Below, piece by piece: positions 37,236 to 49,500 of a stretch of DNA of 64,000 bases. Position 1 is the stretch's first letter. Every line of letters begins with the position of its first letter. A model generated the notes under the pieces. The model was given only the letters and a program-made list of their open reading frames with translations, searched no databases and was not told the DNA's origin. The translations under genes and the position numbers were made by a program. The DNA is from Phorcus lineatus (Eukaryota > Mollusca > Gastropoda > Trochida > Trochidae): contig OV121096.1 in the NCBI GenBank assembly GCA_921293015.1, positions 12,589,000 to 12,652,999 of the forward strand. Direction: 5' to 3'.

Positions 37236-38060
37236 GGACCATTAAGACATCCCACGTGCTTTTCTTTTTATCTAAAGAGAACCAGTCGTGCCATATTTTG
37301 TTACTATCACTGTATAGGTTAAATGAGGTGTTGATTCATACGATATTATATGAGTGTCCCTTACATACTACGTTTTCGACACGAGTAACTTGATATTAGT
37401 ATCTTTCTAGCTAGCTAAAGCAAAGTATATGCTGCTACTTAAGGCACGAGTGTCGCAAACATAGTATGTCATTTGGCAAGGATATCCTATTCCATTTATT
37501 AAAAAAATAATCAAAATCAACAAATAGGCTTACTATTCGCCGAGTCGTCAAAGGCGAACTAAGACATCAAAGCATTTTTAATGACGTGACGTCACAACGC
37601 CTTAGGGGCATCGTATGAACCCCAGTAAGATTAACCACGAACGACCTGAATCTGAAAAATACACCCTGAAAACATCAAACACCAGAAGAACAAATGTTTA
37701 CTCTACCGCTAAGGTTTTTGTGGTAGTAGTCCTCCGCGCCGTTGTAGTACCCATAGAAGGAATCAAACCCTCGCTCTGTGGGCGTGTATCTCCAGTTGCA
37801 GAAACCCAGATGCCACCTAGAGTGAAATATATGTTCTTTACCTATACAGCTGCTGAACAAAAGTTTGTTAAACTGTGTAAGGGTTCAGAAGTAAAATGAT
37901 AAATGTTTTTAATTCGTCCATAATATTCAATTTTTAAATTCGTCCAATTAACTCATCCAATTATTTGAAATTTAAAACTGTTGGATCAAATTGAAAGAAA
38001 TCGTTTTTCGTATACATATAACAGATACATGGTATGCCAGAAACCATTTGGGCATCTCCA

Positions 38061-38557
38061 AAATGATGACCTTAGTATCCACTTTAGCTTTCTATCGATG
38101 CAATAAAATGGAATGTTTAATGCACAAAATGGAATAAATGTGGACAGTTAAAAACGGCTGAACTAGTGATGTGTGCAGATTTTGAGTTTACCTTACTTCT
38201 GAACTGAGAGGATTGAAGGATTTTATTAACAAAATCCTTTAACTTAACCGATGTTATAACCTTAGTGGCTGCCGTTTTCGCTTTACCGGTCATCATCAAA
38301 ATTGAGATATTTCCGCTTTGAGCATGCACCTTGTGTATTGATATAGCGCTTTATAAATACTCATTATTATTATTATTATCATTATTATTCTTACATCCAA
38401 GCTCATGCTAAACTTACAACCCGAATGTGTAGATATTTGATAGATAACTTACAAGGTAGTTCACCTGAGTGCAGATCGTCAGCACTATTGAAAGATATGC
38501 ATTTTCTGTGCAATAGTTGTTTTTACGAAATATTTGTGTGCACTACAGCGCCTTTAA
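38061..38557 (-). mobile_element. TTAA MITE (CACTAGTGC family), eroded reverse copy
   Basis: Read on the minus strand it starts TTAAAGGCGCTGTAGTGCAC followed by CAAATATTTCG, and near its other end has CATTTTATTGCATCGATAGA as the other copies do. The outer right terminus is degraded. A tail-like GCGCTTTATAAATACTC plus ATT repeat (38,345-38,392) lies inside and probably came from another insertion. It is in intron 4 of the unit 2 sulfatase pseudogene. Confidence 0.6.
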
Positions 38558-39394
38558 GAAAGAAAATGACAGTAGAAATTTTTTTAAATTTCGATGATTA
38601 TATACAGGTTAATTCTTTGATATCGATAGTTCAACTGTCAAAAGGCGTCAATTTCGATGGTCATCCTAGTAAAATACTTCTCTATAAAAATATATAAAAA
38701 CTACAGTACGTTTTTACCCGTAAAAAAGATGTCTCCCATAACTCCCACGAAATCCTAAAGTTGTTTAAAATCCAACAAATCCTTATTGAAATGAATACTT
38801 CCCTGGAAACAGGAAAAAAATTGAAAAGATGTTCAAACCCCCAAAAGGCACATCTGCATGGTATGGGAGGCAGCATATCAAATTTGGAGATGAATAGTCA
38901 AAATGTTTTAGAGTTCGGCTGCCATAACAATATAGGAGCGCCGACGCCGACGGAAAGTCAAACAAAAGCAATATTTCTCCCGACCCTTCCGGAGAGACCG
39001 TAATATACAAAATATAGAAAACATGATACTATACTATTTGATACTGGAGAAATTTGCCATGTTATATCTCAACGATTGAAAACAGAATTACTGGAATCAA
39101 CATCACTCACTTGCCAACCATGTGCGTTGAGTACCCAAGTCTCTTCAGTTTCTCGGGTAGGGTGGTGAAATTGGTCGACAAATACGAGGGTTGTTCAGGA
39201 AATATGACGAGGTGCTGGCAAACATTCATATAACTATAACTTATAGAATACATATTGTTGATATTGAATGTCCTATTTACGAGTACAAAAAGACTGATAT
39301 CATGGCACGACTACATATACGACTACTGTAATTATTATTAGTAGTTTTATCATATTCTATATGTGATTATAAGTAATATAACACTGCTGACAAG

Positions 39395-39396
<2 letters not shown>

Positions 39397-39438
<42 letters not shown>
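39397..39438. repeat. (AT)n microsatellite
   Basis: About 42 nt of alternating AT. A second TA-rich run lies at 39,553-39,580, and the roughly 110 nt between them has no counterpart in unit 1. Confidence 0.9.
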
Positions 39439-39442
<4 letters not shown>

Positions 39443-41178
39443 GTATTAAAAAATACAGAGAAGATGTAAATCAACTTTCAAAATCATGACTTTATCTTTT
39501 TTCCAATATGCATATTTCTGCTTCTTCATTCGAAGCTTCTTCAGGGAATGTCTATATATATATATATGTATATATACACACGAAGGGATGTTTCTGAGGC
39601 CGTTAGGTTTCGGTTTTTCTGACGACCAAATTTAAGTGTTCTATCCAACTCTTATGACACGGGGTTAAGGCTCATATTGAAAGAACGATTTTCATTCCTG
39701 CAGTATGTCAGTACTTCTAGTGACAACTAGTATTACTCCTTGGATAACTACATACAAATTATATAGTTATGACCATTGTTACTACCAGCTTGTATGGGTA
39801 TTACTTCTAGTAGTTATGACTACTGATAACTATGACTATGACAAGGCTACTACTAGCACTGTTACTATATTAGCATATAACGAAGTTGTTACCACGTACA
39901 CTGTAGTTACCTGCAAGCCTGTGTGGAAAGGGTAGTATCCGGTCATGAAAGCACTGCGGGATCTGACGACAAGACATAAGCCATATATACGATCTGGTCT
40001 GTATGTCTATTATAAGACATCCAAGATTAAATCATTGCACTCTGATACAAAGGTATATGAACAAACATTGGGGGTTCAGTTGCACCATTTTGGATGGTTT
40101 GATGCATAAGAGAATGATAAAGTGGGAAGTTAATCTAAGAATTTTATGAAGGATAAGTGTCTAGTTTCAATTAAACCATTGCAATGTTTAAAACTACTTA
40201 CAAACCAGTAAGGCTTTTATAATGTCAGACTGCTAAAACTGAAATGGGAATTCATTAGTAAGCAGATTTTAAGCATCATTAGTATGCAAATGATGTAAAC
40301 AACCATAATTATAGAATAAGAACAGATTCGCGTCGATGACACACTCACGGGGTGCACAGGGGTTGAACATATGATGAGTTGAGGATGACCCCATTTCGTG
40401 CCAATTTGTCCAGATTCGGCGTCAGCATTTCCGGGTTGTGCCACCCTACATCGTTCCATCCTGGAGATTGTGAACAGTTTTCTTAGAGAGAACGAGGCAC
40501 AATCAAAAGATCTCTTTTGTATTTCATGTTTCGACCACAAAGGCATTAATGTTGAATTAATTATTATCATACGACACAGTCATATTAAACTCGGCAACCT
40601 TTTACACTGAATGTGATGTCATTAGATTGGTGTCCTTTGCTTACGTAAAAGACGATCAAATGGTAAAAAAGATGTATGTTATGAATACAGGAAGTGCAAA
40701 CACTATCAACCTTTTCCGAATTTCATTTCTAGTCCTATGGAACTGTACATTTAGTGTAGCAAACAACTTATCATCATTATTCTAATTTATAATTCACAAC
40801 ATGGACATATACCTTTTGTTAAATTTATGTTTTTCCATATACCTCCATTATACCTCAATTCAACCAGTACATTACGAAATGTTCTGTCCTAAATACATGA
40901 TAATTATTTTGAGGAGTTAAATAGCTTTAAGTTGGTTCCCTCTGTCCGTCTGTATGTCTGTATCTCGGTGTGCGTGCGTGTGTGTGTCTGTGTCTGTCTC
41001 TTCCTCAGTGTTTCTGCCTCTCTCTGTCTCTTTGTCTCTCTCTGAGTCGCTCTGTGTCTCTCTGTCTGTCTGTCTCTATCTCCGTCTCTATGTATGTGCG
41101 CGTAAGTGTCTCCCTGTCTGTGTTTCTGCCTCTTTCTGTCTGTCTCTCTCTCTGTGTCTCTCTCTGTCACTCTCTCTG

Positions 41179-41181
<3 letters not shown>

Positions 41182-41267
<86 letters not shown>
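41182..41267. repeat. (TC)n(TA)n compound microsatellite
   Basis: A TC run to about 41,238 is followed by a TA run to 41,267. A TC/TG-rich low-complexity stretch precedes it from 40,940. It is the unit 2 counterpart of the tract at 21,567. All open frames on either strand across it are low-complexity artefacts, apart from the first exon of the sulfatase pseudogene at 41,451-41,547. Confidence 0.9.
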
Positions 41268-41270
<3 letters not shown>

Positions 41271-41594
41271 CAAACTCTTTTACGTCAATATCTATCAACC
41301 CTTCTCGCATACATGAACGCAAGCGTCGCTTAGTCCGGCTGTCTTCATCGAAAAGCGAAAATGCGAAAAATATTTGTCTTGTCTGTCTGCCTAATTCGCT
41401 GTCCCCGTTTCCTTTCTTAAAATCTCCTATGCCTACTATGATTTTAGTACCCAAATCATCAGCGACGATGAAGACGATGTTAGGTTGAGAAGCTGTTGTT
41501 ATCGCAAACACCGAGACACAGAGAGCAGGTAACAACATCGTCGCCATATTTCACTGCACGCTTGAGTTATCTAAGCTTCGGGTTGCTTCCTTCT

Positions 41595-41606
41595 CTTTAT
41601 ATAGCT
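41595..41606 (-). promoter_or_regulatory. TATA box of the sulfatase pseudogene
   Basis: The minus-strand sequence GCTATATAAAGAG lies about 50 nt upstream of the ATG at 41,547. It is the same as in the intact copy (21,969-21,980), with well-preserved flanks, so the pseudogene may still be transcribed. Confidence 0.55.
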
Positions 41607-42428
41607 GCTCAATAGAATCCGTCCGGCCAAAGGTCAGAAACTGGGTCATGTTTTGGTTCAAAATCTGGGACATTAAACTTTTTTCTCTAGATTTTGAGTG
41701 TCGGATAATTTTGTTAATTTGTTCACATTTTGAAACTTATAACTAGCGTATAATTAAGAGATATGTTTCAAAACATTTTCCATTACAATTAAACGTGTAA
41801 AGAACTCTGTATGAGTACGGATGGACGCAAAATGCTTTTGATAAGCTTGTATTGTCCCAGTTTGAGATACACTATCTTAACTTTCATTTTATCGGCTGTT
41901 ATTCTCCTACAAGGAAATATCGCTTTTAACTAACATCTTTTCATGTAATTATCTTCAATGGTTTGCTAACCTTATTTTCTTTTTTTGGCATGGTTTTAGT
42001 GCATAATACGTTCAAATCGCCTATCCAAAAGTCAATACCATTCATGAAGTTTGAAATATTTGACCCCAACGACATTCTCTGTGCCCCTTTAGAACAATGC
42101 AATATTGCTGCATAGCATTCTCACCGTACAGAGAAAGCTCAGTCATATAATATAGAAGTCTATAACTGTGTAGTGATAGAATACATGATGTTTGTTGTCG
42201 AGCAAAATGACTGCAAACAATATAAATACATCGTTACACGCAGAACACTGTTTTATACTAGTAAATCTAAAACTATAAATACATACAATTTATAAGTCGA
42301 ATATATTTTGTCAGAAACGATTGTTTGAAACTCTTTTTATCCCGATTAATACATTATGTCCTTTTACTTAATTTGTTGTATCAGATTTTCATGAATCTTT
42401 TTATTACGTTAATTATTTGCACATTAGC

Positions 42429-43088
42429 TTAAACGCACTAGTGCACACCAATATTTCGTTAACACAACGAATGCACAGATTCTGCATATCTCTCGATATT
42501 ATTCAAGATCCTCACTCAAGTAATCTACCTCGTAAGTTATTTAACGAATATTTACGTATTCAGGTAGTAAAGTTGATTTTTAAAGACCGGAAGTATTTAA
42601 TGTTACGCTAAGCGTAACATTAAATACTTCGGATACGCTACAATAAATCCGCGTGAACTACGATATCGGAAATATTAAGATTTTGCTCATAACCAAAAAA
42701 GCGGAAACGGCAGCCGCTTTGGTCAATCTAATAGCAATGCTAATGCTGTGTTATTAAATCGGTTTATTTACAACATTGCTTTCATGAAACATAATTCATT
42801 CTTTGGTCTCAGTTCAGAGTTTAGGTAAATTCAATAGCTGCACATAACATTAGTTCAGCCGCGTTTAACTGTCTTTGAGATATCCGTTTTGTGCACATCT
42901 AAACTTTGATTTTTTATATGTCCAAGCCGACAGCGGCTGTCTAAATTTTTTCATTGTTGACTGCAGGCCAATTGTAAAGAATTTTAACTATTTCATTGCA
43001 TCGATAGAAAGGTTATGTGAATGCATAAGTCCTCTTAAACGTTAAAATAGCCAATTTAAACCGTAAAAGCGTGCACTAGTGCCTTTAA
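42429..43088 (+). mobile_element. TTAA MITE (CACTAGTGC family), young copy in unit 2
   Basis: It is flanked by TTAA on both sides, with ends CGCACTAGTGCAC and GTGCACTAGTGCCTTTAA. Unit 1 preserves the empty site at about 24,349-24,355: AGCTTAAGAG stands where unit 2 reads AGCTTAA, then the element, then TTAAGGCAG. This shows directly that TTAA is the duplicated target and that the insertion is younger than the segmental duplication. No coding capacity. Confidence 0.88.
42590..42630. repeat. 20-nt-arm palindrome inside the MITE
   Basis: GAAGTATTTAATGTTACGCT is followed, after a single A, by its exact reverse complement. The sister MITE at 28,310 has only the left arm (about 28,468-28,490), so an inverted duplication arose in this copy alone. 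Confidence 0.85.
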
Positions 43089-43644
43089 GGCAGTCTGACA
43101 CGATAGTCATTGAGGTAGCTGTCTGTCAAAGTATAACTCGGTTTAGGCGCAGTGAGAACAGTGAAAGGGCTTAAAACAAGAAGGAAATCTATACATTCTC
43201 AAACACTTTTGTTTTTAAGTAATGATCTGGTTCTGTCAGTAAAGTTCATTTTAAATTCTGTATGTTAACACGAATCGTTCTCTCTGTACAATACACCGTT
43301 TTTGTAACACTAGAACTTAAGGCATCAAAGTGTTGACATAAACACAATCTTCCGTGTCACTTTATTATTTTTATTTTTTGATATCTTTTTTATTTTGTGT
43401 CCCTATCACTTAGTAGTGTAGATATAGTACCTCAAAAGTAAGTGTAATTTTTCTAGACCACTTTCAGTTCCGGCGAGAAATCGAGGCTCTGCGTGAAATC
43501 GAGGCCGGCCTACATGATCTTTTGCAAGATATATTATCCTGTTGTAAAAATGAAGGAATGCAATAATGACACACTTTACATTGTCGGGTTTTTTTGTGTA
43601 AAATATCTAATCACAATTAGACATTTGGTGTAACACTTCACTGA

Positions 43645-43812
43645 ATTTCAGTGCGGTACTACCCTTGGTACAGCCGACACTCGCAGGTTTCACCTCAATG
43701 AATAGCCACAACGGTGTTACGTGTTTTCTCCCTGCAATATACTAGCAGCCCTTATATAAGTGAAATAGTACTGAAAACGGTGTTAGACCCCAAATCACAT
43801 CACATCATTAAT
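43645..43812 (+). mobile_element. 5'-truncated tRNA-type SINE
   Basis: It matches the 3' half of the complete SINE at 53,806-54,127: CAGGTTTCACC, AATGRATAGCCACAA, TACTAGCAGCC, TATAAGTGAAATA and GGTGTTAGACCCCAA near the tail. The tRNA-like head is missing. The tail CATCACATCATT is degraded, so it is an older copy. Unit 1 lacks it at the matching site (near 24,825). Confidence 0.75.
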
Positions 43813-44425
43813 GAACAATATAAATCTTTTAGGACAGCAAGGATGGATCTTTAGAGACAAAACAGGCACTATTTGAAGATTCCCTAAAGCATATTCATTT
43901 GAATCATTCAGTTTCCTTTTTTATTGTAAAATATTTTATTCTGTTATCTACTGAGTCATTCTGACACGACGGAACTACTAAGATTCGTTTCATTTCAAGA
44001 GCTTTACAGTGTTTTTTATGTCTTAGGTTAGACTACATGTGTCCTTGTTTCCACAAATTGAATATTCTTCTGCTTTAACCTTATCAAGATGAAGGAAAGG
44101 ATTTTGAAAATATTAATCAGACAATTATGAATTTTAATTTTCAAAATTGATATTTTATAACCAAATATACAATGATAACATGTGTCATCCAAATAGTCTT
44201 AATTCCACCCTTGTTATGAAAAACAAATTCACAGAATCTAGTATTTCAGGAATTCTTGTACATACAGAAGGAAAGATTGAATACTTTTGGTTTAGAATAT
44301 ATATGATTTTTCGAAGCACATGATTGAAAGCAATGAAAACTTTACTGTTGATATGACTGGGTGGTATTGCCGTGACAACTTATTAGTATCATGCTGACCA
44401 TATACCAACTATGGAATCTGGTATA

Positions 44426-45042
44426 CAGCTGCAGACCAAAAGTTTGTTCACATGCCTGCGACGCGTAGTGCAAATATCATATAATTTGGCATGTCTTCGT
44501 AGCATTGCGAAAAAGAAATAGATTATTTTGAATTTTCAATACAGAAGAGAAGATCCATTGCACCTTTACGCAGTCGTATGCCATAACCAACAGTTTACCG
44601 TAATAGTTTTTGGCAGGTCACTGAAGTGATCAGGGGTCAAAATTTCAAAAACAGTAATTTCTATTTTTTTCTACAAACTCATTATTAGGTGATTACCATT
44701 TTTTAATACAAGTCATATTTGTTCGTTTGCATTAAGTCAATAGGAGTTTGCTTATTTTGTTCTCCAAGATTCAAAATGGAACATTTTAATAGAAATTTTG
44801 GGAAATCGTAATTTCGAAAATGTGACCCCTTCTGTCCATTTAATCATGCCAAAATTCGAATTTTTGTTCAAGGATGAGACATTCCCAGAATAAGTTAATA
44901 AATGTCTACTTTACACATTGACAATTTGAGATCCTTTTTAGTTCTGCTGAAGTTGTTTTATTGACATTCAAACCAAACCCAAATTACATGATATTTGCAC
45001 TAAGATACAGTAGAAAGTGAACAAACTTTTGATATGCAGCTG
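44426..45042. mobile_element. Mariner-type MITE flanked by TA
   Basis: The left end CAGCTGCAGACCAAAAGTTT and the right end, with the reverse complement CAGCTGCATATCAAAAGTTT, form inverted repeats of about 25 nt with two or three mismatches, continuing GTTCAC on both sides. TA stands outside each end, as expected for Tc1/mariner target duplication. The 617-bp element has no transposase frame. No counterpart was noticed in unit 1. Confidence 0.7.
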
Positions 45043-46523
45043 TACATTTGTGTTATACTTACTGATATGATTTATTGAAGATAATGATACTGATAAGATT
45101 ATGAGCTGAACGGTTTAGACCGGTCTTGATAAATCTAAGTCACATGAGCCAAAATGTTCAAAAGCACAACAAACACAACCCTGTTGAAATTTTATGGACT
45201 TGTTGTATTCGTGTCCCGTTACTTTATATATGCTAAAGAAACTACAGATAAAAATATCTTCTTAAAATAAACGTTCAATTTAATTTTAATATATATCAAA
45301 GTCAACGAATGAAACATAATTCCTCATTCCACATATTAACTTCACTTATATAAAGTGATTATTTAAAATAAAAATGTATATAAAAGTTGGTTATAAAGAT
45401 AAGTATTCTATTGTAATATATATTGCTCTTTAATATGTTCTTAGGTTGTCTTGGTGACGAGATATAATTACATATTTCATTTTGATGACAAAGCTATAGC
45501 GGTAGAACTCTTTGTACATCTTTCAATATCCGTCTGAATATCCATGATATCAGTAGTACAAGGAACTTTGTAAATTTTATCAACTGTTAAGTATAAGTGT
45601 ATTAGAAATCGATTTATAATTAATTTACTTTTAAAATGCACTTAAGATTTCTTAAATATCATTACTGTCTATTAGTGTTTAATATACATTATCTGGTAGT
45701 ATATTTCAATAGGTATTTCATCATTATCATTTTTCATATCAATTTACAGAAACAAGACATAAAGCTACGTTATAAATATTTAACAAGACAAACAGATAAA
45801 GGGCACTTATGATAAATAAAGTAGTAACTATTTCTCTGCTTAATAACTTTGTCGTTCTCGGAATGAGGCAAATCATTGATCCAGGATTCCATTGGACTTT
45901 AAATCGAAAACTTAGGATGAAACATCGTCATGTGAAATCTTAGTTCAGAATTGTTTACTGCTCTGTATGTAAACTGAATGTCAATTTGGTCTTAAGACAT
46001 AGGGGCATCTTAGTTTCTTGGTATGGGTCCTTAACTCACAAAAGTGACAGTGATTCATAGCTTTATAACCTTTTTTTTCTTGCTAAATGTCGATGTTTAG
46101 AAACGTACATTGGTTCATTAAGGCCATCTCAACATTAACTCCGGACATTGTGAGTGGTTTTAAATGACAAAACATGTCCATATTGAGAAAAAAGTAGGAA
46201 AATCGAGTGGTTGGTTTGATCGATGAATATTGAAAATCATCTGAGCATTTTGTTTTATCATTGCCTACATGTACATCAAGTTTTTATAAGTGAAATATTT
46301 AGCTCAGCAGTGTAAACATAATTAACAAGATCACTGTAATAGAAAAACAATGCAGAGTAAACAAGTTGAAATAACAAGACTGAGTATTCATTAATGCATT
46401 GGTTGAGTCCACTATCATTGCGACGTGGTCTTCACCTATAGCGGGTGTAGAAATGCACGGCTCTTACTGAAGATGAGCACAACGGAACAAGCGGTGGTAA
46501 GCGTCGTATGTAAATGCTTTATA

Positions 46524-49500
46524 ATGTTTTCCTTGAAAAGCTTCGTGTTATGCTTAATCTTCGTCAAAACGTACCAGAGCATTGATTCCTGCAAGTTTCA
46601 CTGGACTGAGGTGGATTCAAAATACCAGTGCCGGACACTGTGTTCTTACATAGGGATATGTCAGGATTTCTCATACAACTACAAGTCAAGGAAATGTGTT
46701 ATCTACAGTGAAAAACATGGACAAAATGAGAACCTAAAGGGCACTTCTGACAACACACTAGTAAGCATGTAGTTATCATTGTAATAGTGCTGATATCGAT
46801 AACGCTAATGCTGACGATAATGATGAATGAATTAATTCATCATTAGTGTTTAACTGAAAATATATTGTGAATGTCAAAGTTTCAATTCATTCATTGAGAA
46901 AGTCTAATGAATGATAAATATTTTCGAAATTAAACTTTGCTCTCAGAGACATAATGGAATTTCCTTTTCATCTTATCGCTAATAATCGCAAAAACATCGG
47001 TTTTAAATCTGCGATTTCCTCTGCATTCTTTATTTCCCTCCCGGCATGCCTCAATCTAATGGTTTATCTTCGACTGAAATGTTAAATACCTTTCGTAATA
47101 CGAAGAAAGCAAACGCAGAACTCATTTGCTTTTATCCACACTGTAAATATGCAGAAGTAGCCATGCCAAGCCTAATATATATACTTATATATAAAAAGGC
47201 TTTGAATGGGTGTACTTCAAAACAACTAGACGAGCTACAGCACAATCAGTCCGTATCACTGCTGATTAGCAAAATACACACCTTTTAAAGTCTTTTTTTA
47301 ATATTAAATAATTAAATCACATGGTGGAGGTGTACATGCTATATGACATATACTCACCCTTTAGGCTTTTTGTGACCCCCGCTTCTTATGGATCTAGAAG
47401 TACAGACCAGTTTCAACATATGCTACAACTGTCTAAAACCCCTTCCTATTGTTTTCTACAGGTTGTTGGCGTAGTAAATCATCGTTATTTTCCTTTAAAA
47501 TATTATGTAAGCGAATTTAATGATATAAATAATTCAATGTTGGCGTTAAGTAAGAATCAACATGCGAATGATTTTATTCGTGTGAATTATTTCATTTATT
47601 ATAATGATATTCAAGTGTTTTCTAAATGATAAACATATAAAGAAATGTTCATAAATAATCAATTTCATGATTCTCATAGTCTAGTAAAGAGTTTCTTTTT
47701 TAGTGTATAAAGAAATGTTCATTAATATTACATTTATTTGATTCTTTTATTTCCAACGTGTCTGTATTTGATCACCTTCTGAATTACATACTATTGCAAA
47801 GTATTTCAACACCAATCTTTCCACCTATGTACACTGTGCAACCCATCCGAATATATGATGGTTACCACTTACAATCATCAGAGCCATTCTGACAAATGCG
47901 CTTACTAAAAGTAATGGACTTCTCGGCCTCAAAAACAACTCGTCCCCCCGTTCAGTAGATTAGGCAACCTTTTTGCGGCAACCATTTCTGCTCATTTCAA
48001 AACACAAAATGCTTATGTTTGTTCTTGTTGTTGTGTCTTCAGTCATCAGTTTAAGAAGTAAATGTCGTGGTCCACCTCTACTGATCAAATGATGCTGTTA
48101 CATCAAAACCTTGTCGACTATTGAATTTGTTCGCTTTTCAAGGGGTAACATCGATTAGAGCTTTTGAAATGATAAACTGGGTATTGACTGAAGAGTATTT
48201 ATTTAAATTTACACAGACATAAATTAACCATTGAACAATTCTTTCATTTGTAAAAGATCTTCTTCATTTGGATATCTATAATTTTCATCTCAGCAGTTAT
48301 TGAAAAAGCTTTCCAAAACATTTTTTCATTTGGATATCTATAATTTTCATCTCAGCAGTTATTGAAAAAGCTTTCCAATACATTTTTTCATTTGGATATC
48401 TATAATTTTCATCTCAGCAGTTATTGAAAAAGCTTTCCAATACATTTTTTCATTTGGATATCTATAATTTTCATCTCAGCAGTTATTGAAAAAGCTTTCC
48501 AATACATTTTTTCATCGTGTACTCATTAAATTTCGTTGACTGTATAAAGTCTTATACATTGATATATAAGTAAAGCCTATATTGATAATGTTCAAGCGCA
48601 ATGCTAGATCTACGTTACTCGAAATGAAATCTTTTCTTTTTTCCATATAAAATTACTTTAAAAAGAAAGGATGTTGGTTTGTTAAAAATAAACGCCACCA
48701 AACAAACTGTTCAAACCACAAGTGATGAATATTACTAAAATGTACTAGTATTTACATAATATCTTTATAAGCAGATATTTTGTATGTTTTAATCTTTTTC
48801 TAATTTTGCGTTTTTAATCTCCTTAATTCAGCGATACAGAGGAGACAAATAAGATAAGAGACAAAGATGGCCCATGATGTCGAAAAAAACTTTTAATAAC
48901 TGAATATAGATATTTAATTAATTTTGAACTTAAATGTCACAGAACCACAAGTTCGAGGTTAAATTGTGTAAGACCAACGTCCCCACAAAAACCATGCTTA
49001 TGAACGACTTTCAAAATTAACGTAGTGTAGCATCAGGTTTTGTGACGTTTATTTACTCCTGAGTACGGTGTAACCTGTCCCATATAAACGTATATTTCAA
49101 ACTTTCTTTTGATTCTTTGATGGTATATTGCCATGTTTCTTGTTGTGTTATAAGGTATTTTGATTATTAGTTCAAATCGTAATCGGTCTTAATTCTAATT
49201 AAATAAAATACCTTGACAGTTTCATTTTCAACAGTATTTTGGTGAATGCAACTCTGTATACTTATGACAATGCCCCTTTCCTGGTTTTAGTTTTCCAGCC
49301 AGGAACGATAATGGAGGGACATTGTTAGAACTTCAGAGAGCAAACATATTGACACAATTATAAAACGTGTCAATGACTATACCATTGCTTTTGAATACAG
49401 GTCAATAAAACACACAAATGTGATTCGCACCCTTGTGGATACTCGGAAGTGTGTGTCCCGATGCGGCAAGGCAAAGACGTGCAATGCTTGAAACAAGGTA

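Larger units (their letters stand above)
34119..41547 (-). pseudogene. Arylsulfatase B-like pseudogene (unit 2 copy)
   Basis: Exons matching numbers 1-5 and 12-14 of the intact gene are present at 41547-41451, 40460-40349, 39962-39911, 39214-39111, 37816-37707, 36066-35953, 34973-34768 and 34294-34119. Exons 6-11 are missing. They add up to 540 nt, so joining exon 5 to exon 12 keeps frame, but the lost part holds H213, D271, N272 and K289 of the intact enzyme. Exon 12 has gained 2 nt (CG) near its end and reads into TAA at 35,954-35,956. The exon 1 donor changed from GTAAGT to GTACTA and the exon 13 donor from GTAAGA to GTACGA. The signal peptide and the formylglycine motif LCTPSRSAFMTG survive. 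Transcription is possible (the promoter is conserved); activity is not expected. Confidence 0.9.

Noticed and set aside
40904..41333. Serine/leucine-rich and arginine/glutamate-rich frames near 41 kb (and near 21.6 kb)
   Set aside because: They are low-complexity reads of TC/GA and TA microsatellites inside sulfatase intron 1.
48265..48512. CRISPR-like array
   Set aside because: Four directly adjacent 62-bp copies with no spacers in eukaryotic intron sequence; a simple tandem repeat.
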